Shown here piece by piece: positions 39,001-50,531 of a stretch of DNA of 64,000 bases. Each line of letters opens with the position of its first letter. The first letter of the stretch is position 1. Location of the stretch: the NCBI GenBank assembly GCA_002224055.1, contig AZLU01000094.1:30572-94571 (forward strand). The letters are read 5' to 3'. The notes under the pieces were generated by a model, which did no database searches, had not been told where the DNA came from, and saw nothing but the letters and a program-made list of their open reading frames with translations. Both the position numbers and the translations under genes were made by a program. The DNA comes from Pezizomycotina sp. ARF18. Its lineage: Eukaryota > Ascomycota.

Positions 39001-41945
39001 TAGAGCGAGAAAGAATTTCCCCCACATCCTATCGCCTACAACGAAAACGAAAAAAAATTAAGACTATCCTTACCTCGACTGACAACTCGCCCATACCCGA
39101 CGTCCACATAAGGACAAATCAAGTCCGTTTTCCGGGGCGGAAGAGATACTCGGGCAATACTAGGTTAAAAAAAAAAGAAAAAAACAATGATGCTAGACAA
39201 AAGATTTCTCGGCGTGGTTGATCCTCGTTGCGATTGCATATTATCAGGAGTGTCAATTTTTTTTTGTTCTATACGGACCCAGTCTGAAGAAATAGATGCG
39301 ATCTTATGAAGAGAGGACTGGCCATATTGATGAAGTCGTTTCAACAAAAGGAAGATTAGGATTATACCACCTGATCCTATCTCTGCCTGTAGAAACTCCT
39401 TGGCTTGGAGCTCAACTTTTGAATGCTTTCTTTTGTCTGCGTACAGCATCCAGCATGATCGCGCCTGAGGCTTGAGTGTAAGATGAATGGGTATTGGCGT
39501 CAGACTAACTTGTCAAGCCGCGACTTAGCTGCAACTCTTAAAAAAAAAAAAAGTCCTGCATCATTCACAGACACAAGCGGAGTATCAAAACGGGTATGTG
39601 ATCTCTACCTTTCTTTCCCTCGCGTACATCCGTCAATTATAGTCTTATAGAACCCCGCCTTGCAAGTGCTAAGGATATATGATACTATAAATTTATTTAA
39701 ATAGCTAAGAGTATATCTAGAAAGCTAACACCTTATATTATTGAGGTGAATAGGAACAGATGACATTTCTTCTGATCCACTCTTAAATGTGCACTTTAAT
39801 GAGCTGCATGAAGTGTAATCTATCGTAAGATTTACTTTGCATGCTTGACATAACGCCAGCGTTTTCCAGATCGCTTAAGAACGGAACTGCCGTTTTTTTT
39901 TTTTTTTGGTAAAAAGAAGGCACCCACCTCGAAGTCGTCCCAGGGCGGCAACAGTCCGGTGGGGCACAATGAGATCAACAGGCTATTGCCTTTTTTCTTC
40001 CGGTTTTCCCTTTCAAGCGTCAAGTAAGAAACAGGTCATTTCTTGGGATGGATAGCCGACGCGAAAAGCAAGATATTTCAAATGTTCAGATCGTGGGGTT
40101 GGCGGGGTAGCACATACCGGCATGTATGTACTAAAAGTACTTTGCTTTCCGAGCACTCTTCGACGTCCAGTTTTTAGGGTACCCTCTGCTCGGGTCACAT
40201 CAAGCTAAATTCCACATGGAAGCCAAAAGGTATGTGCACGGGCCTCTACTTAACAGTTGCGAGCTCTTCTAGCTTTGCAAGTCTTAATATGCATATATAA
40301 GTATGTATAGACGGCTTTAGGTCAATAAAGAGGGTTTGATAAAGCCATGCACACGGCTGATAAGAAATTTAAGGAACTTAGGCCCAGATAAACAAATGCC
40401 GTGGTTATAGGCAAGAGATATCTAGGTGACACAATGCGGAGAATACATATTTTATATGGAAACACCGTGGACCCTGATTTTTCCGTTCAGGAATGCCGCT
40501 CTGCCCTTACTATGCATATGTGTTACCGGCGCTCGAAGATACTGCACTTCCCACCCGTTCAGATTTTTCCACTTGCATTGCATTGTTCCAGTGGATTCCC
40601 AAGATCTGGTAGAGGTCTCCCAACGCCAGAAGGATTAGCTTTTACCCTATTCTTACTTATTATTCTTTAGTATTAAACCCCCCCCCCACCCTTGGGGGAC
40701 CCCAAAGACTTGTTCCCATCTTTCTTTCGCCAATTGCAGTGCCAAATCCACAGCCATATACCTAGGTTAGCTTTCTGTCTGCGGTTGTTCCGACGGCTTA
40801 GCTCAAACTAATATTAACCAGTATATTGCTTCGATAGTTGCAGATACATCAGAAATCATTGTAGGATGTAGTGGCAAAATGTTCTTTTTTTATTTTTTTT
40901 TTCTGCTTAACATCCTTGAGCATCAATATACTCAAGTATTTCCTTGCACTGTCTAAAACCTTCTTAAGAACAATACAGATTGACTATGTATTAGCAGTTG
41001 GCTCGGCCGTGAACTCATAGTCAAACCCCCGCTTTTGGCTTGAATAAGTTAATATAATTGTATTTGTAGATATAATGTTACCCCGGTAGCTTGCGGTTAT
41101 ATCATCTGTTGATTAACGATACCAAACGCTACTATCCTTTACTTATTCTCTCCTGCTTTTTGCTCGTCGGAACTTGATATAAATGTGCTGTTGTTTATAT
41201 AACCACTAGCATGCGCCAATATTATCTATACCGATGTAGAATTGGATACCATTTACTACCGGTATCCCTTTATGGCACGGAAAGCTCAGAACACCTGTCC
41301 AGATATAGATAAGCTAATATCAAGGTCCGAGCTGTATAGTAAACTGAAAATACATTTATCTACCGATTTAAGTGATTACTATGTTAACGCACATATTTTC
41401 GTCAATTTTCCAGCCATTTGCTTACTTCTGCTCTTATTTATAACCATCGAATCTAAATTTATCTGAGTCTTATGATCGGCGTACATTGCGATCATCTAAG
41501 GGTGTTCTGAGAAATGATCGAGGGTTTATCAACTCTTCAATTATCGCTAGAAGGGCTGCGTGTCGCCTCTCAAGTTCACGTTCGAGCAAAGGAGCATTGT
41601 ACTTGGTTCACAATGTTTCGAGATTTGTATTTAAGGTACTATATCTCTCTCTCAGACTGCATATATAATCCGCCAACTAACCTGGTGACTTTTGAATAAT
41701 CTTGGTTCAATATTAATATAATATTAAAGATCATAGATCTAGCATGAAGGGACTTCTTGCTTGTTGGAACAGTATGATTTCGATCGCGAGCAGGGACAAT
41801 AAAGGGTCCTGATGAACAAATTAATGCTGAGAATATAAGTATCTATTTGGTCGATGAATGAGAATAAAAGTATACGTGAAATCTTTTATGTATAAGTATT
41901 TATTCTTAACTACCTCTGGAATCAATCGAGAATTTTGCTCTAGCT

Positions 41946-41947
<2 letters not shown>

Positions 41948-41979
<32 letters not shown>
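41948..41979. repeat. Poly-T tract (32 T)
   Basis: An uninterrupted run of 32 T between CTAGCTCC and CACCTG. Confidence 0.95.
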
Positions 41980-42524
41980 CACCTGTTCTGCCAGTTATCT
42001 ATATAAAATATAAAAGCGAAAAATCGAACTAGCTAAAAGGATAAACAAAGTGGATGTAAAGGTATAACTACGCGGTTTTCTGAAAGGTCTGTCAATATAG
42101 AAAACAAAGTCAATATATATTACACCGTGTGTGCGTGACCTGGATATGGTGGTCCTTCCTATATCTTCATGGGCACAATCTGCCCTTCTAGAACTCAGAA
42201 TTTACTTATAAATAAATTTGGATTAGATAGTAGATAAAAGAATAGATTGAAAAAAAGCTTCGCTGAGCTTGACAGTAGTAATATATACACACATGCATAC
42301 ATATGTATATATATACTGATATATACGGGTCTTTATTATTATATTTTACGGGATTATCGGATAAATCAGGTATCAGCACCTTAATTACCCTGGCTATCAA
42401 TTTTCTAGAAACACTCAAACATATGCATCCGAAGTTTTTTTTCTGCGACATGTATGATGAGACAGGGGACAGTAATATCATGGAAAATGCAACAAATCTG
42501 AAGAAAAAGGCCTAGGGAGCAAAT

Positions 42525-42630
42525 GAAAAAAAAAAAAAAGAAAGAAAAGAAAAGGAAAGAGGAAAGAGAAAGAGGAAAGAGGAAAGAGGAAAGAGGAAAG
42601 AGGAAAGAGGAAAGAGGAAAGAAAGGAGAG
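42525..42630. repeat. 106-nt purine-only tract with GAGGAAA units
   Basis: The plus strand has only A and G from 42525 to 42630. The first part is A-rich. The second part (about 42559-42620) is built of tandem 7-mers GAGGAAA, about eight copies with one GAGAAA variant. Such mirror-symmetric purine tracts can form triplex (H-DNA) structures; that is a known property of the class, not something shown here. Confidence 0.92.
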
Positions 42631-43049
42631 TAAGGAAAGGAAAGGCGAAGTAAATGAAAGAAGAAAAGACTGAGAAAGACGGGAGAAAGGGTCGATGCCT
42701 TGACAAAATATCTGGATGAAGAAGATCATTTAGCCGTCGCCTATGAGTTGGCGTCTGTAATAATGTGTACCTAATAGATAGCTAGCTTTTACCCAATAAT
42801 AATACCGTAAACTATTTATATTGCAGTTCAGATGATTTCGAGCCTGCACATACATCGTGAATTTTATAACTCGTCAGGAGGGATATACCACGGTCGTATA
42901 TATTCTCTATATTATTTAGCAGATAGTCTCGACCTCCTTAGGGTGTTACAACCAGGAGGCGATTTAGGAATAAAATAGCGATGATATTATATTAACAATA
43001 CTTAGTATATATATATATTCATACCGCTAGCTTCATGGAGTTCTACACC

Positions 43050-43081
<32 letters not shown>

Positions 43082-43202
43082 GCCGCCATCTTTTGCCCAA
43101 TACTTCTACTTATTTATTATTTATTATCTATTATTTATTGCCCTTATTTTTTTAGTCTCCCTTTTTTTCTGAAACCACTGCTGCTACTACTACCACTTTA
43201 CA

Positions 43203-43221
43203 CCCCCCCCAAAAAAAAAAA
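43203..43221. repeat. C8-A11 homopolymer junction
   Basis: Eight C followed directly by eleven A; on the other strand it reads T11-G8, like the T/G junctions at 6377 and 23558. Confidence 0.9.
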
Positions 43222-43594
43222 TAATAGAAAAAACTTTCCCCCCTCTGCATCAACTTTATACCAGTATAATTAATCTTAGCATCGTCACTTCCGACTCGAA
43301 GTGAACTATCATAATTACAATCTTTCGATATTATACGTATCATATATTCATCTTTCGACGGACAGTCTGCAATCAACCGTATACATCTCAGAGTTTCCGT
43401 ATCAGGATAGGGTCTACAAAAGATAATCACTTACTTTCACGCAAACTTGGAGGACGGCTGTATCGAACACTGCTCCAACAATGCTGCCATCAAAATTGCA
43501 GCATATTCGTTCGTAGCAAGTCCTTCGTGTCGTGAACGATACGTTTTATTCTTTCAATTTCTTCTACTCTCGTTCTTTCTCCGCGGATTTGAGA

Positions 43595-43595
43595 T

Positions 43596-43629
<34 letters not shown>
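43595..43629. repeat. T21-A14 homopolymer junction just upstream of PalH
   Basis: Twenty-one T (43595-43615) abut fourteen A (43616-43629), ending about 60 bases before the PalH start codon, so probably inside its promoter or 5' UTR. Confidence 0.9.
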
Positions 43630-43689
43630 CCATCGTTATAACCCAAGAGACGGCACTTGTGGCCTTCCTTCCGTTGTCAGACGAACTTT

Positions 43690-46371
43690 ATGACGGCCAC
43701 AAAAACGGTATCAGCGATGGCATTCAACCTAGCACCTGTCTGGAGAGAATCTCCGACCCCAACGACCGACGACATCGATCCCTCCTGTACTCCATATACA
43801 CTCCCCTCCTTGGGACTTCTAAACCTCTCTACTTCAACTATTACCCTCCAAGCCGACGCAACCTTCACCCCTCTGTGTAACGTCAACGGGAAGAACCAAT
43901 ATGTTGATCTCGACGCTGCTCCGGGCCAGTGCACTTACGGGATCCGTTCTACGCCAGCACGATACCTATGACCTACTCTGTGTCCGCTACTTCCGTCGTC
44001 GCCTACATATTACTCCTACTCCTTCTCGTCTCCCCTCCTGGTTCTCGACCTGGCTGCAAAAAGTGGCGACATTAACGGTAGTAATCTCACTCACCATAGC
44101 GTGGACGGAAATGAACGACGTCATAGAGTACCAGTACACACATGGATATCTCAGCGCCGAAAAACTACGTTCCAAGTGGTGGGCGGGCTCGTAATAAGGA
44201 TATCAAGAGTTGTTTCGGACACTTTCCTTTGGCTGGCACAAGTCCAAACGCTCATTCGACTATTTCCAAGACACAGAGAGAAGATTATCATCAAATGGGC
44301 AGGGTTTGTCTTGATCATCCTAGATACCGTCTTTAGTGTCGTGAACAATTTCCTTTCACCCTACGCGGACGACAAAAGCTTTCTCGATGCAGTCCCTGCA
44401 CTGTCCTACCTATTTCAACTTGCACTTTCGTTTCTTTACGCGACCTGCGTGCTCTATTATGCTTTTAAACACCGATACTTCTCTTTTGTACCGCCGCTAT
44501 CCATCGGCAACCAAAGGCGGCACGCATCTTCCTCGTCGAACGTCGCTATGCCCGTTGTTGCTCTTGTTTCGATGGCTGCAATTCTCTTACCGATCGTTTT
44601 TTTTATTCTTGATATCTCTAACAAAGACGTCGCCGGCTGGGGCGACTTCGTAAGGTGGGTCGGCGCCGCTGCAGCAAGTGTGGTTGTTTGGGAATGGGTA
44701 GACAGGATCGAAAGGCTAGAGGATCTGGGAAGGAAAGAGGCATTCTTGGGCGAGAAATATTCGACGGGACGAAATGCTTGAAGGAGTGGGGGGTACTATA
44801 GTCGAGTGGGGGATGGCCGACCGGGTTCTTCTGACCACGATGGTAGTGTATTTTCACGGGGTTTCGCGCTCGGACCGATGATAAGGCCTCAGGCATCTCG
44901 AAACTGGGCCCATCGGAAAAGCAACAATATTTTGCGTCCCATGGGGTAACCAACCCAGTTATGCCCCCGCTCTCCGTGCCACGACAGGTCAACAACGTAC
45001 GCGGTCCGTATTCATCCATCCTCCGTGACTCCGCCAGTTCATACCGTAGCTGGTCGTCTTAGCCGAGGGTCTTCGCATTTGCATGAGACGACAATCAGTG
45101 GATTTGGCTATCAGTCCTGCTTGGACGCCGATGGCCACCAGCTACGTTCTGATAATCGCGGAGGATAGAGTTCGGGAGTGATTCTCATCAGCAAGACACG
45201 AGAAATAGTGGACTACCTTATGTCCATCGGGTCGGCCAAATCCTTTCAGTCCTGAGCAGTTCTCTCAACAGCCTTCGGACGGCAGAGAGGGACGCTTTGT
45301 GATAGGCAAGCTAAGGGGGATAGGATCTTTTTTCAAGAGAAAGAAACCTGATGAAGGCTCTTCGTCAAATGCACATTCCGATTATAGGAGGATCCAGCCG
45401 TGAAGATGTTAATCAGCGGGTGACTCCCCGTCACCATTCCGATAACTCCTAATTCTGGCATTTCTGAGACATCGCCAGATATTCATCAGGTTACTTCAAA
45501 CCAGAGTTTGAGCCCACTAAACGTTAGATCCGACGCCGGCTCGCGACGACGACGAGGAGCGCAGTCAGCAACGTCAGCAGTATTTTCCGCCGTAGTAGTA
45601 GTCAAATAATAAGGGAACTGTTTTACCTGTTACAGTTATACCCGCCTTACGGAAAGGGAAGTCGTTAGCCTAGAAAATCTAGAACGAGCTCGGCAAAGAG
45701 AGCGCCAGAGACAACTGGCTGGAGACGCTGCTGGTTTGGATGCTACAATGAGAGCACGGAGAACCTTGGATACGTAACGCGATTCGAAGGTGTTCCCTTT
45801 CAAATTTCTGTTCTCCAGCCCGCGTGGCGGGAATGGATCTGCTTCCCATTGGATAATGGGGGATTAACACAAGGCAGGGTCTGCAATCAACATCGTCTCC
45901 GCGCGTTCGGGCTCACAGCCCTCAACAGCATCCCGTAGGACGCCTATTTCACCCGGTTTTGGGGATGGGGTTGCTGAGGGCGAGCTAGGGCGCGCTGCAT
46001 CCCCACAGAGTGTACTGTCGAATCAGGCAAGTGCGTTCCGACCGCCGCCACCGGCTTTTATCCGCAGAGGACGTCACCCCTTCCGCCTCGCTCATCCACG
46101 GCTTCTCCAATCAGCAGCGTGAGAAGTTCTTCCACGCTTTCATGGCACAAGACGAGCCCTAGTCCGGTCGTGACCTCCGTCTCTCCCTCTAATGGTCTGG
46201 GGATACCGCGGAACAGGGGGAAGCGTTAGCGCTCCTCCTCATAATCAGAGGCTATCTGCTCAATTTATGACCGGCGCCGGCACCGTATTGGATCCTGCGG
46301 TGATTGTTGAGGAAGCCGAAAGCTACGCGAGTACGAAAGTGGCACTAATACCCGGAGCGACATGGTGGTAA
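43690..46371 (+). CDS. palH: Ambient-pH sensor PalH/Rim21
   Basis: This seven-membrane-span plasma-membrane protein senses alkaline pH and, with PalF and PalI, starts the signal that activates the PacC/Rim101 transcription factor. ATG at 43690 gives MTATKTVSAMAFNLAPVWRE. The luminal N-terminus carries the family motif CTPYTLPSLGLLNLSTSTIT. Then follow membrane segments YSVSATSVVAYILLLLLVS, LQKVATLTVVISLTIAWTE, ISRVVSDTFLWLAQVQTLIR, LFPRHREKIIIKWAGFVLII, DAVPALSYLFQLALSFLYAT, ALVSMAAILLPIVFFILDIS and RWVGAAAASVVVWEWVDRIE. The long clean frame is 44101-44781. The cytosolic tail runs on in other frames, with RPNPFSPEQFSQQPSDGREG (about 45230-45290), and probably ends EEAESYASTKVALIPGATWW at TAA 46369-46371. 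Three or more frame changes occur. The tail is Ser/Pro-rich, as expected for the PalF-binding region. Identity is firm; the exact 3' structure is not. Confidence 0.93.
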
Positions 46372-47350
46372 CCAATAAACATTGTTGACCATTTTGAATC
46401 TTTCATCGACAACCCCCAACTACTCCCATTTCTTTCCTCTTTTTTTTTCTGCCCTCTTAATATTCAATATCTATATAGCTCAAATTTTGTGGCATGTTTT
46501 TTTTGGTTGCATTGGAGTGAACATTTGCTTTTTGGAGTTTTTCAAGCGGGAGTTTTGCAGTGTATCTGGAATATCAAGTACTTTTTTTTCCGGCCCACTT
46601 GGGTTGAGGCTTCTTCCTCCACATATATTTTATATCTTTCTATTCTCTTCTAAAAAAAGTTGTGTGATGCATTTAATGCTATTCATTCCTTTATGATGGC
46701 ATGTATACTTACAGGTATTTGTCGAACCCTATCGCGGTTTATGTATTATTGTATATTAAACACGGATATCAAGAGATCTATAGTTATGCCTCTTGAAGTC
46801 GACTAGTCTTTAAATATACATATCGAATCAAGTTGCTTGTATTGCAAATCAAAGAAGTGCCTTTCTTATACACGAAAGAAGTTTACATATATGATGGCAG
46901 TCCTCCAGAACCCCTGAAGGAGGAGGATAAATGCCTGGGTATTTTCATTTTGGTGTGAAACCCTTAAAATCAATTTTCGGATGAAATCGAAACGCTGTAA
47001 TGGGATGGGGCTCAGCTCGGCTTCGCTTCCATTTCGTCAACAACTTCTCGTTCAGATTACAGCAGTATTATAATTTATATCCACTTCGAGTCACCCTTCA
47101 TTTTGTCCTTCTAATCAAAACTTGGCCGTTACTTGACTTCAATCTTATAACCTATTTAATAACCTACAGATGCCCGCGCCAATGCTACCATAGCCCTGAA
47201 GAGATATATATTTATATATAAAAGCCGGCGGGGGAAAAAGAAACCATCGGATATTCCGACTAGGGAAGCTGGCGTCTATTTTAAGGTTTTAAGGACCAGT
47301 AGAAACCCTACGAAGGCGAATCGTCGAGAGTTAGAATCACATCTTCCCAG

Positions 47351-47381
<31 letters not shown>

Positions 47382-47464
47382 GACTTTTCAGTATTTTCAC
47401 AAGGCGCTATCCAGCGTTGGCGGCCAAATCGCAGGAGAACTACCGTCACTTCCTTCAGGACGCC
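46372..47464. other. Intergenic
   Basis: This gap lies between PalH and the Sus1-like gene, both on the plus strand. It has pyrimidine-rich stretches at 46420-46460 and 46570-46650 and a 28-A tract at 47351-47378 about 90 bases before the next start codon. I see no gene; the frame at 47000-47221 shows no family signature. Confidence 0.6.
47351..47378. repeat. Poly-A tract (28 A) upstream of the Sus1-like gene
   Basis: An uninterrupted run of 28 A between TTCCCAG and GGCGAC, probably in the promoter or 5' UTR. Confidence 0.95.
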
Positions 47465-48108
47465 ATGGACGAGCAGCCCAGGAGCAGCTACAGCTCCGCG
47501 GCGATATAAACCAAGCCCTCGTCGAGAGTGGTGACCATGACAAGTACGCCTTTTTTAAAAAAAAAAAAAAAAAAAAAAATAACGAACAAAGTCTACTTAT
47601 TGCTAACGTGTTTGGCGAAAAACCCCTTCTTGCACAGGATATTCACACTTTTACTAGACCTCCTGCGCTCATCCGGTTGGTACGAGTCGACACGGTCACT
47701 CTGCGTTGACCAACTCCGGAGCACGGTAGTAGCGCCGGACTCACCAATGCCAGGCCAGTCGCCGCTCCTTCCAATGGCGTGTGGGTACATCAGCGTCCAG
47801 AAGCACGACCCAGATGCCGACGCGGAGATGGACGCCGAGGCGAGACGACGTCAGCGTGCTAGGGGCAGGGGAGGAGGCGCGGATTCCGCAAGCCAGCAGC
47901 AACAACAACAGCAGCTCTACGGCCTATAGTGAAAACTACGACAGCCTTTATAAGGCGTCGAGGGATGGCTGTGGAGTACGTACCCGACGACGTTAAGACG
48001 GAAGTGGTCGGTGAAATCAAAAGAATTTACAGAAGATACTGGTGGCCGAGTAACAGGCACGGTGAATGGGGAGTTCGCATTCACGACACAAACAACGATA
48101 CACTATAA
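47465..48108 (+). CDS. sus1: Sus1/ENY2-like SAGA and TREX-2 subunit, expanded
   Basis: Sus1 is a small helical protein that works in the SAGA deubiquitinating module and in the TREX-2 mRNA-export complex at nuclear pores. The likely start is ATG at 47465; a frame change leads into AQEQLQLRGDINQALVESGD. An intron at 47544-47637 (donor GTACGC, branch TGCTAAC at 47601, acceptor CACAG) contains a 21-A run. Splicing across it gives DHDKIFTLLLDLLRSSGWYE followed by STRSLCVDQLRST. The C-terminus reads YVPDDVKTEVVGEIKRIYRR and stops at TAA 48106-48108. These match the Sus1 pattern: an I-x-x-x-L-x-ESG helix, an SGW helix with a downstream Cys, and a V-P-D-x-x-K-x-E-x-x-x-x-I C-terminal helix. Unusual is an acidic, Ser/Asn/Gln-rich insertion of roughly 60-80 residues between the SGW helix and the last helix, read in two frames (it includes DPDADAEMDAE and SENYDSLYKASRDG). 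It could also be a diverged Sus1-domain protein with a different role. Confidence 0.72.
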
Positions 48109-48235
48109 TAAAAATATGGGTGGACTGCGCGCCATAAATTGCCTTTTTTTCCGGATTATTACCGTTTTTGTTTTCTTTTGATTGACACCGTTTGGACTAG
48201 TGGGCGTTTCTGACTTTGTTTTCATTTTATTTCAT

Positions 48236-48280
<45 letters not shown>

Positions 48281-48971
48281 TTCAAGCGCCATTTATTTCC
48301 TTCAAGCTATTTATCGTATAGAATCTCAAGAAACCAATGTACAATAGCAAGTATTTAGTCAACACATTTCGTCCTCTTAATGCGACTTGGATGCCCAGAA
48401 CAAAACTAATACTTACAACCTTTAGACACGAAGACAACAGCCCAAAAAAAAAAGAAAAGAAAAGAAAAGAAGAAAGAAAACGAAAAAATGAAAAGACTGC
48501 TATCATATAGGTAATTAGAGATTATTCTGGAGCCAAAAGATACAGTAATTGATGCATGTACTAAGCAATATACCAACCTGTAAATATCTCTTCTCAGTAT
48601 CGCAGAAGCGGCCTTGTACGACATCAACACGATAGGTAAAGAGCTTAGAAAAATATGGCAAAATCGGTTAAATATTAATACAAATCTAGTCTGCCCGAAG
48701 TACATACAAGAATGCCGTCTTCCTTTCTCATATTTTTCTCATAATTAAAATGCAAAGATAACGCAAAGGGCAACATACTATGATCATATGTGTATATATT
48801 GATATAAGCACTTATCCGAAAATTCCCGAGCTTATGCGTATCTGTCCCGGCATGACAGATTCCCGAATCCTTGGAGGTATATTGTGACCCCAACATCTCT
48901 CGTTCCATAGACGTCACGGCATCAACAGCGCCTGAAGATTCATATGTAGAAGGCTGCGTCCCTGCCATCTT
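48109..48971. other. Intergenic, tail-to-tail, with 40-T tract
   Basis: This gap lies between the 3' ends of the Sus1-like gene and the minus-strand membrane gene. It contains a 40-T run at 48238-48277 and an AAAAG-repeat-like stretch at 48445-48480. The minus-strand frame 48968-48675 starts right after the neighbour's stop and has no recognised domain. Confidence 0.55.
48238..48277. repeat. Poly-T tract (40 T)
   Basis: One of the two longest homopolymers in the window, an uninterrupted run of 40 T. Confidence 0.95.
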
Positions 48972-50405
48972 TTAAATACAAGGAGGGACGACGAAAGCTA
49001 TTATCAGGAGGAAACCAGTGAGCCATAGCAGCTGTGCCGGGCGAATGATGACGCCGACATTCGCATATGCACCGATGCAGAGGCCGAAAACCCAGTGTAG
49101 GGCAACTTTGAAGCTACGAGAAACAGAGACGTGGGCTACAAATAAGGATACGATGGCCGAATGTTCGGAGAGGCTTTGTTGGTAGCAGCCCTAATCCTCA
49201 AATTAGCACGGCCAAATATTGGAATCCACTTGACCTTATTCAACGAAAAGCTTATATATTATATTCATATATCTTTTAGAGATTAGGGACCTTACTGCGC
49301 AAGTGGCTTCGTCTCTGTAACTTTGCACGATCAACTCACAGCCGTGGAAGCGTGAGGGTCAAGGCAGCTTGCAATACGGCATGAGATTACCGCCCAAAGC
49401 CAGGAAACCGGGTCTACTTTCTCTCCGTTAGTTTTACGGGAAGTCCAGGGAATGCTCAAGCAAGACTCCGAACATCCATGTCTCCCAGCTCGATGCCACA
49501 GCCACCAGTTTTTCCGGGAACTGTTCCGCATTATCCCTCTGATCGTTAGACCTGAACACACACCCCAAAGAAGATCATAAGGCAATCGAAGAGCCCAGAA
49601 TGGCAATAAGACTTTGCGAACTTCCCCGCCCTCGTGTATCCACAAGCTGGGTTGAAACGCACGGGGCTCTATCGGTCCATCGATTCTTTTCCCTCTTCAT
49701 CGTTGCTTCTGCAGCGGTTCGAAGGCAGCGATCCGGTCGCCTCTTAAGCTCCTTTCCATCCTTGAAGCTGCCGCAGATGCCACATCGACGGGTTCGGGCT
49801 CCACGTCGGTATATTACTTTCAAAAATAACCCACGAGGCGATCACGGACTGGCGAGGAGCGTCAACCCATATATAACCGTCGGTGCCTTGGACCTTCGCG
49901 CCGCCGAAATCGCCAAACATCAATCCCGTCTTGATTTTGGATCCATTGTACCGTGCTATTCCAGTATCCTCTTCCCGAGAGCGTACCGAGGAAGCAAAGC
50001 GAACTGACGTGTAGGAAAATATCAAGCAGACGGCCACAACGGCATTGAACGCAAACCGAGTTCAAAAGAAATACTGGTTTTGCTTTCGACGGCTGTGAAG
50101 AGTCGTAGGTTAGAGTACGAGCGGCGGGTTTCGAGCAGAGACCACCTCAACACCGCAGCATGCATGGACCCGACGATATCCGTGTTAATCGTGACATAGA
50201 CATTCAGTGCCAGGGAGGCTAGTTGACAGACGAGAAGCTCTTGATGATCCCCAGCGGCTTGCTTGTGTAGGCCGGTAGGAAAGACACCACCGCGAGTACT
50301 AGAATTATAACATCCGTAATTATAAAGAATGATACGGCAAGAATTGTGCTCAATCGTCGAACGGGCTTGATTGTAGACGTATATCCTAGTAGGCCGGTGA
50401 AACAT
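48972..50405 (-). CDS. Unidentified multi-pass membrane protein
   Basis: I do not recognise the family. Read on the minus strand from about 50405, frames overlap in a way that suggests one protein with base errors. Hydrophobic segments include LSTILAVSFFITDVIILVLA (about 50350-50290), LASLALNVYVTINTDIVGSM (about 50225-50165) and, near the C-terminus, ALHWVFGLCIGAYANVGVII followed by QLLWLTGFLLIIAFVVPPCI, with TAA at 48974-48972. Between them lies a soluble stretch with YNGSKIKTGLMFGDFGGAKV (about 49955-49895) and LWGVCSGLTIRGIMRNSSRK (about 49570-49510). Balanced base composition, long overlapping open frames and codon-like conservation of charged and hydrophobic runs argue for a real gene. 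Start, exon structure and function are unknown; it could be a transporter or a sensor. Confidence 0.5.
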
Positions 50406-50499
50406 TGCGCTCTGCTACAGCTTCTTAGAGGACTATAGAGTAAAATGTCAACCGATTTCTTTTAAAAAAAAATATGAAGAAATCTAAAGCTAAAGCTAA

Positions 50500-50531
<32 letters not shown>
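50500..50531. repeat. T14-A18 homopolymer junction
   Basis: Fourteen T (50500-50513) abut eighteen A (50514-50531), about 100 bases upstream of the minus-strand membrane gene. Confidence 0.9.

Larger units (their letters stand above)
33221..43689. other. About 10.5 kb with no supportable gene
   Basis: This is the longest gap in the window, between the divergent C2H2 factor and PalH genes. Open frames are short and lack any family signature. It is dense in simple sequence: A/T tracts near 33319, 33974, 34290-34350 (T/C-rich), 35274, 35992-36020 (A29), 36571-36597, 36991-37015, 38762, 41948-41979 (T32), 43055-43081 and 43595-43629. It also holds a (GCG)7 run at 35578-35598, a purine-only block at 42525-42630, and a C8/A11 junction at 43203-43221. 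Some parts (37080-37900, 38950-39500, 40400-40800) have balanced composition and could hide diverged or non-coding genes that I cannot support. Confidence 0.55.

Noticed and set aside
42478-42729. Minus-strand frames with SFLFPL repeats
   Set aside because: They come from the purine tract with GAGGAAA units, not from a gene.
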